This document shows positions 56,663 through 64,000 of a DNA stretch of 64,000 bases, in pieces. The notes below the pieces were generated by a model. The model ran no database searches and was not told the DNA's origin. It saw only the letters and a list, made by a program, of their open reading frames with translations. This DNA is from Prauserella endophytica (GTDB taxonomy: Bacteria > Actinomycetota > Actinomycetes > Mycobacteriales > Pseudonocardiaceae). The stretch lies in the NCBI RefSeq assembly GCF_005146945.1, contig NZ_SWMS01000005.1:186001-250000 (forward strand), given 5' to 3'. Both the position numbers and the translations under genes were made by a program. Position 1 is the stretch's first letter, and each line of letters begins with the position of its first letter.

Positions 56663-59600
56663 ATGTCCGGTCGCAGACGTGCCAGGACACTGGCCGCGCT
56701 GCTCGCGTTCCTGCTCGCCGCGGGGGTGGCGTCCGCGCTCCCCGCGGCGGCGCAGGCACGCTTCAGCGTGCTGGTGTTCTCCAAGGTGACCAACTTCCAT
56801 CACGACTCGATCCCCGCGGGCATCGCGGCGATCGAGCAGCTCGGCGCCGAACACGGCTTCAGCGTCGAGTCCACCGACGACGCGGCGGCGTTCACCGACG
56901 AGAACCTCGCCCGGTTCGACGCCGTCGTCTTCAACAACACCAACTCCACCCCCGAGTCGGGCGACCTGCTCGACGCCGCGCAGCGCGAGGCGCTCCAGCG
57001 CTACGTCCAGGCGGGCGGCGGCTGGGCCGGCGTGCACGCCGCGTCGGCCAGCGAGCGCGACTGGGAGTGGTACGAGGGCCTGGTCGGCGCCATCTTCGAC
57101 CACCACCCCGCCCCCCAGGTGGGCCGGGTCAAGGTGCTCGACCGCGTCCATCCGTCCACACAGGACCTTCCGGAGCTGTGGGAGCAGACGGAGGAGTGGT
57201 ACAACTGGCGGGTCAACCCGACCGGTGCGGTGCACACACTGGCCCAGATCAAGGTGCGCGACGGCGTCACCGGGCTCGACGAGGGAGTCGACCACCCGTA
57301 CTCGTGGTGCCAGAACTACGACGGCGGGCGGTCCTGGTTCACCGCTGGCGGCCACGCCGCCGAGAAGTTCTCCGACGAGCTGTTCCTCTCGCACCTGCTC
57401 GGTGGCATCGAGTGGGCCGCCGGGGCGGTCGAGGGTGACTGCTCGGCGACCCAGACGGGCAACTTCCAGCGGGTCCCGCTCGTCGACGCGGACCTGGCCG
57501 ACCCGTTCGAGCTGGCCGTGGCCCCCGACCGCCGCGTGTTCTGGATCCAGCGCACCGGTGCGCTGAAGGTCGTCGACCAGGAGACGCTGAACGTCACGAC
57601 GGCACTGGACTTCCAGTACACGCCCGAGATGACGAGCCAGTCCGACGGTCTGCTCGGCCTCACGCTCGACCCGGCGTTCGCCGAGAACAACTGGCTGTAC
57701 CTGCTGTACTCCGACCCGCAGGAGAACAAGCTCAACCTCTCGCGGTTCACCGTCGCGGCCGACAGCACGATCGACCTCGCCACCGAGAGTCGCCTGCTGG
57801 AGATCCCCACGTTCCGTGGCGAGGGCAGGGCCAACTCGCACATGGCCGGGTCGATCACCTTCGACGGCGACGGCAACCTCTACGTGGCGACCGGCGACAA
57901 CACCGACCCGTTCGCCTCCGACGGGTTCTCGCCGATCGACGAGCGCGAGGGCAGGAGGGCCTGGGACGCCCAGGGCACGTCCGGCAACACCAACGACCTG
58001 CGCGGCAAGATCCTGCGCATCACGCCGCAGCCGGACGGGACCTACACCATCCCGGAGGGCAACCTGTTCGCGCCGGGCACCGAGCTGACCCGCCCGGAGA
58101 TCTACGCGATGGGCCTGCGCAACCCGTTCCGCATCACGGTCGACCCGCACACCAACGCGTTGCTGGTGGGCGACTACGGCCCCGACGCGCGGCAGGCCGA
58201 CCCCGAGCGCGGTCCGGAAGGGACGGTCGAGTTCCTGCGCATCACCGAGGCGGGCAACCAGGGCTGGCCGTACTGCACCGGGAACAACACGCCGTTCGTC
58301 GACTACGACTTCGCCACCGGTACGTCCGGGGAGACGTTCGACTGCGGCAACCTGGTCAACGACTCGCCGAACAACACCGGCCTGCGCGAGCTGCCTCCCG
58401 CCCAGCCCGCGTGGATGTGGTACGCCTACTCGGCCTCGCCGGAGTTCCCCGAGCTGGGCACGGGCGGCGGCGGTCCGATGGCCGGCCCGGTCTACGACTA
58501 CGACCCGGACAACCCGAGGATCTCGAAGTTCCCCGAGTACTTCGACGGCAAGTGGTTCAACTACGAGCTGACCCGCCGGTGGTTCAAGGTGATGTCGGTG
58601 CAGCAGCACGAGCAGACGTTCACCGATCCCCGCTTCGCGCCCGCCCGCCCCGGCGACCTGCTCTCGATCAACGGGATCTTCGCCGACCTGCAGTGGATCC
58701 AGCCGTTCGACGCGCACTTCGGCCCCGACGGCTCGCTCTACGTGATCGACTTCGGTGAGGGCAGCGGCACCGGAAGGGGTGGCAGCAACGACGGCGCCGG
58801 CATCTACCGCATCGACTACGTCGCCGACGGCCGCCCGCCGACAGCGGCGATCACGCCGTCGACCGACTCGGGCAAGGCTCCGCTCAAAGTGTCCTTCTCC
58901 AGCGAGGGTTCCGCGGGCGGCGACGGCGAGCCGGTGACCTACGCGTGGGACTTCGACAACGACGGCACGGTGGACTCGACGGAGGCCAGCCCGACGCACA
59001 AGTACAAGGAGCTCGGGCAGTACACCGCCCGGCTCACGGTGACGAGCACCGAGAACCCGGACCTCACCGCCGTGGCCGTCACCGAGATCACGGTGGGCAA
59101 CACGAGGCCGGAGGTGCGCATCGTGCTGCCGCCGGACGGCGGAATGTTCGACTTCGGCGACACGATCCCCTTCCGCGTGGAGGTCACCGACCGCGAGGAC
59201 CGGACGATCGACTGCTCGAAGGTGGTGGTGCAGTCGCAGCTCGGCCACGACGACCACCTGCATCCGATGGACAACGTCACGGGCTGCGTGGGTGAGATCG
59301 CGACCGACGCCGGGGACAGCCACGGTCCTGGGCAGAACCTGTACGCGGCGCTGAGCGCGCAGTACACCGACGGCGGTGGCAAGGGCGGCGTGCCCGCGCT
59401 CACCGGGTCGGCGCACGTGACGCTGGAGCCGAAGCACAAGGAGGCCGAGCACTTCGAGGACCACAGCGGCATCGAGGTGCTGAGCCGCGCCGACGCGTCG
59501 GCGGGCAAGCGACTGGGCGAGATCGAGCACGGTGACTGGGCCGCCTACGACCCGATCCACCTGCAGGGCATCGACTCGCTGACCGTCAGCGCCAGCTCCG

Positions 59601-59838
59601 GTGGCATCGGCGGCACCATCGAGTTCCGCGCCGACGCGCCGGACGGCGAGCTGCTCGGTTCGGCGGAGGTGCCCAACACGGGCGGCTGGGGCGACGTCGT
59701 CGACACCGACGTGGCCCTCACCGATCCGGGAAGAACCGTGAAGCTCTACCTGGTGTTCGTCAACCCGGCCTGGACGCCGGACCAGGCGGACCTGCTCTCG
59801 CTGGACGTGCTGCAGTTCAACGGAAAGGGCGTGACCTC

Positions 59839-59842
<4 letters not shown>
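56663..59842 (+). CDS. secreted ThuA-like / PQQ-type sugar dehydrogenase / PKD / CBM multidomain protein
   Basis: A 1059-residue exported protein. The Sec signal (RTLAALLAFLLAAGVASALPAAAQA) is followed by a ThuA-like amidotransferase-fold domain (about 33-255; VLVFSKVTNFHHDSIPAG), a glucose/sorbosone dehydrogenase beta-propeller (about 270-720; SDGLLGLTLDPAF, GLRNPFRITVDP), a PKD domain (about 725-812; YAWDFDNDGTVDS) and a C-terminal carbohydrate-binding module-like domain (about 930-1059). The start at 56663 has GGAGAGG upstream. ThuA proteins act on 3-keto-disaccharides, so oxidation and cleavage of an external glycan or glycoside is a fair guess. A LacI-type box precedes it. Confidence 0.88.
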
Positions 59843-61775
<1,933 letters not shown>

Positions 61776-61784
61776 GCTCGGGTC

Positions 61785-62738
61785 GTGGAACTCGTGACGA
61801 TCGACGACATCCGTGCCGCGGCCGACCGGATCAGCGGTGCCGTCGTGCGCACCCCGTTGCTGCCGAGCCCGTGGGCGGACGCCGACCGCCCCCTGTGGCT
61901 GAAGCCGGAGAACCTGCAGCCGATCGGCGCCTTCAAGCTGCGCGGAGCCCAGAACGCGATCGCGCGGCTCGACGAGCGCACGCGGAACCGGGGTGTGGTG
62001 GCCTACTCGAGCGGCAACCACGCGCAGGCCGTGGCCTACGCCGCGCGGACGTTCGGCATCCCCGCCCACATCGTCATGCCGGACGTGACACCGCAGGTGA
62101 AGGTCGACAACACGCGCGGTTACGGCGCCGAGGTGGTGCTCGTCCCCATCGGCGAGCGCGAGTCCGCCGCGCTCGAGCTGGTGGAGAAGCTGGGCGCGGT
62201 GCTGGTGCCGCCGTTCGACCACCCGGACATCATCGCCGGTCAGGGCACGATCGGGCTCGAGATCGCCGAGGACCTGCCCGATGTCGAGCTGGTGCTGGTG
62301 CCGGTGAGCGGCGGCGGGCTCTCCTCGGGCATCGCGACGGCGGTCAAGGCGCTGTGCCCGGAGGCGCGTGTGGTCGGCGTGGAGCCGGAGCTCGCGGGCG
62401 ACGCGCGGGAGAGCCTGCGGGCCGGGGCGCTCGTGGACTGGCCGATCGAGCGGCGCGCGCGGACCATCGCCGACGGGCTGCGCTCGCAGCTGTCCGAGCT
62501 GACGTTCGCCCACCTGCGCGCGCACCTCGACGACATCGTCACCGTGAGCGAGGACGAGATCCGGGGCGCGATGGGCGTGCTGGCCACCAGGGGACGGCTC
62601 GTCGCCGAGCCCAGCGGTGCCGTTGGCCTCGCCGCGTATCTCAACCGGGCGGGCGACCTGCCCCGTGGACGCACCGTGATCGTGGTGTCCGGTGGCAACG
62701 TGACCCCGTCGCTGCTCTCCGACGTTCTCGGCGCCTGA
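61785..62738 (+). CDS. threonine/serine dehydratase-like PLP enzyme
   Basis: Fold-type II PLP enzyme, 317 residues. The PLP lysine is in GAFKLRGAQNA, the substrate loop YSSGNHAQAVAYAA and the phosphate loop SGGGLSSG; the C-terminal SGGNVTP is standard. There is no ACT regulatory domain, so it is the catabolic/short type (IlvA-like, serine racemase or threo-3-hydroxyaspartate dehydratase are possible). GTG start 9 bp after the iminopeptidase stop, so they are probably co-transcribed. Confidence 0.88.
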   Translation: MELVTIDDIRAAADRISGAVVRTPLLPSPWADADRPLWLKPENLQPIGAFKLRGAQNAIARLDERTRNRGVVAYSSGNHAQAVAYAARTFGIPAHIVMPDVTPQVKVDNTRGYGAEVVLVPIGERESAALELVEKLGAVLVPPFDHPDIIAGQGTIGLEIAEDLPDVELVLVPVSGGGLSSGIATAVKALCPEARVVGVEPELAGDARESLRAGALVDWPIERRARTIADGLRSQLSELTFAHLRAHLDDIVTVSEDEIRGAMGVLATRGRLVAEPSGAVGLAAYLNRAGDLPRGRTVIVVSGGNVTPSLLSDVLGA

Positions 62739-62778
62739 GCATTAGGGTGGGAGCCATCCGACGAAGGGATTTTCGCTC

Positions 62779-63186
62779 ATGCTGTTCGGAGACGAGCACG
62801 TCCGCCGTTATGAGGAGACCGACGGGGAGGTCGGCCACGACTGGGAGAACGGTGCGCCGGTCCTCATCCTGACGACCAAGGGCCGCAAGACCGGCAAGGA
62901 ACGCAAGTTCGCCTTGATCTACCAGGAGCACGAGGGCGACTACGTGATCGTCGCGTCCAAGGGTGGCGCCGACGAGCACCCCGGCTGGTACCACAATCTG
63001 GTGGCCGACCCCCAGGTGACGGTCCAGGTGAAGGCCGACAAGTTCGCGGCCAAGGCCCGGACGGCCAGTGAGAGCGAGAAGGCCGTGCTGTGGCCGAAGA
63101 TGGCGGCGGTGTGGCCCGCCTACGACGACTACCAGAAGAAGACGGATCGTGATATTCCCGTCGTAGTCCTGGAGCGTGTGGCCTGA
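62779..63186 (+). CDS. F420-type nitroreductase-family protein (Ddn-like)
   Basis: A 135-residue split-barrel protein of the deazaflavin-dependent nitroreductase family. Typical segments are ILTTKGRKTGKERKFALIY, VIVASKGGADEHPGWYHNLVADPQVTVQV and the C-terminal DRDIPVVVLERV. Members bind F420H2 and act as quinone or nitro reductases in actinobacteria; this implies that the host makes F420. It starts 40 bp after the PLP enzyme. Confidence 0.88.
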   Translation: MLFGDEHVRRYEETDGEVGHDWENGAPVLILTTKGRKTGKERKFALIYQEHEGDYVIVASKGGADEHPGWYHNLVADPQVTVQVKADKFAAKARTASESEKAVLWPKMAAVWPAYDDYQKKTDRDIPVVVLERVA

Positions 63187-63207
63187 ACCTCGACGAAGGG
63201 GACGAAC

Positions 63208-63381
63208 ATGGCGCAGCAGTCGACAGTCGACGTGGCCGGCCTGCTGGCGAAGCTGGCGGAGGCGGAGCATCAGGCCGAGCGCGGGGAGCTGAACCCGGCC
63301 GAGCTGCCCGGACTGGTGCGGGCCCAGCGGCTGGTGCGGGACTTCGCGGGCTGGCCGAAGGAAGTCGACTCCGACCGCTGA
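63208..63381 (+). CDS. 57-residue helical protein, unknown
   Basis: A short gene with an ATG preceded by AAGGGG. The product, starting MAQQSTVDVAGLLAKLAEAE, is predicted all-helical and charged. Its TGA overlaps a CTG that may start the following acyltransferase (CTGA), and it begins 21 bp after the F420-type gene, so it fits the operon. No family recognised. Confidence 0.5.
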   Translation: MAQQSTVDVAGLLAKLAEAEHQAERGELNPAELPGLVRAQRLVRDFAGWPKEVDSDR

Positions 63382-64000
63382 CCGCGCTGCGCCGGTTTCC
63401 CCGTCGGGGCCGGGGCAGGTGGTTCAGCCTCGCGATCGACGTGATCGCACCGTTCCTGGCGATGGGCACCCGCCTGCGGGTGACGGGTGCCCACCACCTG
63501 CCCCGCGAGGGCGGCGTGCTGGTGGCGAGCAACCACCTGTCCAACGCCGACCCGATCATGGTCACCGTGGCGTGCCTGATGGGCGGTCGCGTGCCGAGGT
63601 TCTTCGCCAAGGCGGGGCTGTGGCGGGTGCCGGTGGTGCGCGCCGTCATGACCTCGGGCAGGCACATCCCCGTGCACCGGGGCAAGGCGAGCGCGCTCGA
63701 GGCCTACCGCGACACCGTCGACGCCGCGCTGGCGGGCGACTGTGTCGTGGTGTTCCCCGAGGGCACCTTCAGCGACCGCGCCGACGAATGGCCCATGAAG
63801 GCCAAGACGGGACTCGCGCGGGTCGCGCTCACCACAGGGACGCCGGTGGTGCCGCTCGCGTGCTGGGGCTCGCAGCACGTGCTGCCGCAGAGCGCCCGGT
63901 TGCCGCGCGTGCTGCCGAGGCGCAGGGTGGAGCTGCTGGCCGGGCCACCGGTGGACCTCTCGGATCTGCGGTCGGACAAGCCCACCGCGTCCCAGCTCAG
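63378..64000 (+). CDS. 1-acylglycerol-3-phosphate O-acyltransferase family (PlsC), 3' partial
   Basis: Membrane-associated acyltransferase of phospholipid synthesis, cut off by the window end after about 207 codons. The catalytic NHLSNADP (NHx4D) motif and the phosphate-binding FPEGTFS block are present, with the hydrophobic WFSLAIDVIAPFLAMG in front. No ATG, GTG or TTG is in frame before this essential N-terminal region; CTG at 63378, overlapping the preceding stop, is the best candidate, and GTG at 63441 would truncate the conserved part. Confidence 0.8.
   Translation, partial: MTALRRFPRRGRGRWFSLAIDVIAPFLAMGTRLRVTGAHHLPREGGVLVASNHLSNADPIMVTVACLMGGRVPRFFAKAGLWRVPVVRAVMTSGRHIPVHRGKASALEAYRDTVDAALAGDCVVVFPEGTFSDRADEWPMKAKTGLARVALTTGTPVVPLACWGSQHVLPQSARLPRVLPRRRVELLAGPPVDLSDLRSDKPTASQL

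Noticed and set aside
56114-59560. A 1148-codon open frame on the minus strand
   Set aside because: It is antisense to the ThuA-dehydrogenase and Gfo/Idh genes. Its product is low-complexity Arg/Gly/Val-rich sequence with no family features; long antisense frames are common in GC-rich DNA.

Overview
The window is GC-rich chromosomal DNA from an actinobacterium. Third codon positions are dominated by G/C, GTG and TTG starts are common, 4-base ATGA/GTGA overlaps are frequent, and several starts sit right behind a -10-like hexamer (probable leaderless mRNAs). Lineage markers are a cytochrome bcc-aa3 branch with a diheme QcrC and an actinobacterial CtaF, a PimB'-like mannosyltransferase, an F420-type (Ddn-like) protein, NrtR-nadABC and a BsaP-like partner of BioB. 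Two blocks match gene neighbourhoods known from Mycobacterium tuberculosis (around Rv2188c-Rv2201 and Rv1568-Rv1601). Gene content and the long palindromic repeats suggest Pseudonocardiaceae (Amycolatopsis/Saccharomonospora-like), but this placement is inference. No tRNA, rRNA, IS element, phage or CRISPR array was recognised.

Layout. 1-2987: end of a NitT/TauT ABC importer, its lipoprotein and a BBE-type flavin oxidase. 3070-14515: respiratory block with asnB, ctaC-ctaF and ctaE-qcrC-qcrA-qcrB, interrupted by an EamA exporter/AraC pair, trpD and a pseudo-receiver gene. 14597-24726: AsnC-like protein, membrane protein, DnaQ-UvrC fusion, secreted phosphodiesterase-fold protein, NYN protein, two cell-wall hydrolase-type proteins and PimB'. 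24710-27718: uridine-kinase-like gene and TetR, divergent from an HXXEE protein across a clear operator, then a P450. 27774-34337: bioA, a SulP-carbonic anhydrase fusion, bioD, bioB, bsaP, DUF2567. 34351-39381: LON-domain protein, nrtR and nadABC with a shared operator. 39479-43469: orphan response regulator, GntR-TetR regulator divergent from an amidohydrolase, nitrilase. 43563-46776: hisD-hisC-hisB plus a small membrane protein. 46890-48187: RNA 2'-phosphotransferase, SoxR, small protein.

48283-60687 is the most unusual block. It is an apparently self-contained catabolic regulon: two TIM-barrel isomerase-like proteins (one Tat-exported), a DUF993 aldolase-like protein, an enolase-superfamily enzyme, a LacI regulator, a complete NitT/TauT-type ABC importer, a Gfo/Idh/MocA oxidoreductase and a 1059-residue secreted ThuA/sugar dehydrogenase/PKD/CBM protein. 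Five near-identical GAAAGCGCTTTC-like boxes lie in its three promoter regions. The substrate is unknown; an oxidised (3-keto) sugar or glycoside route is a reasonable hypothesis.

Long perfect or near-perfect inverted repeats of two related families sit almost only between convergent genes, where they look like bidirectional terminators. Three genes end in a CAG-TGA that belongs to such a repeat. The window closes with proline iminopeptidase, a threonine dehydratase-like enzyme, an F420-type protein, a 57-residue protein and a truncated PlsC acyltransferase.
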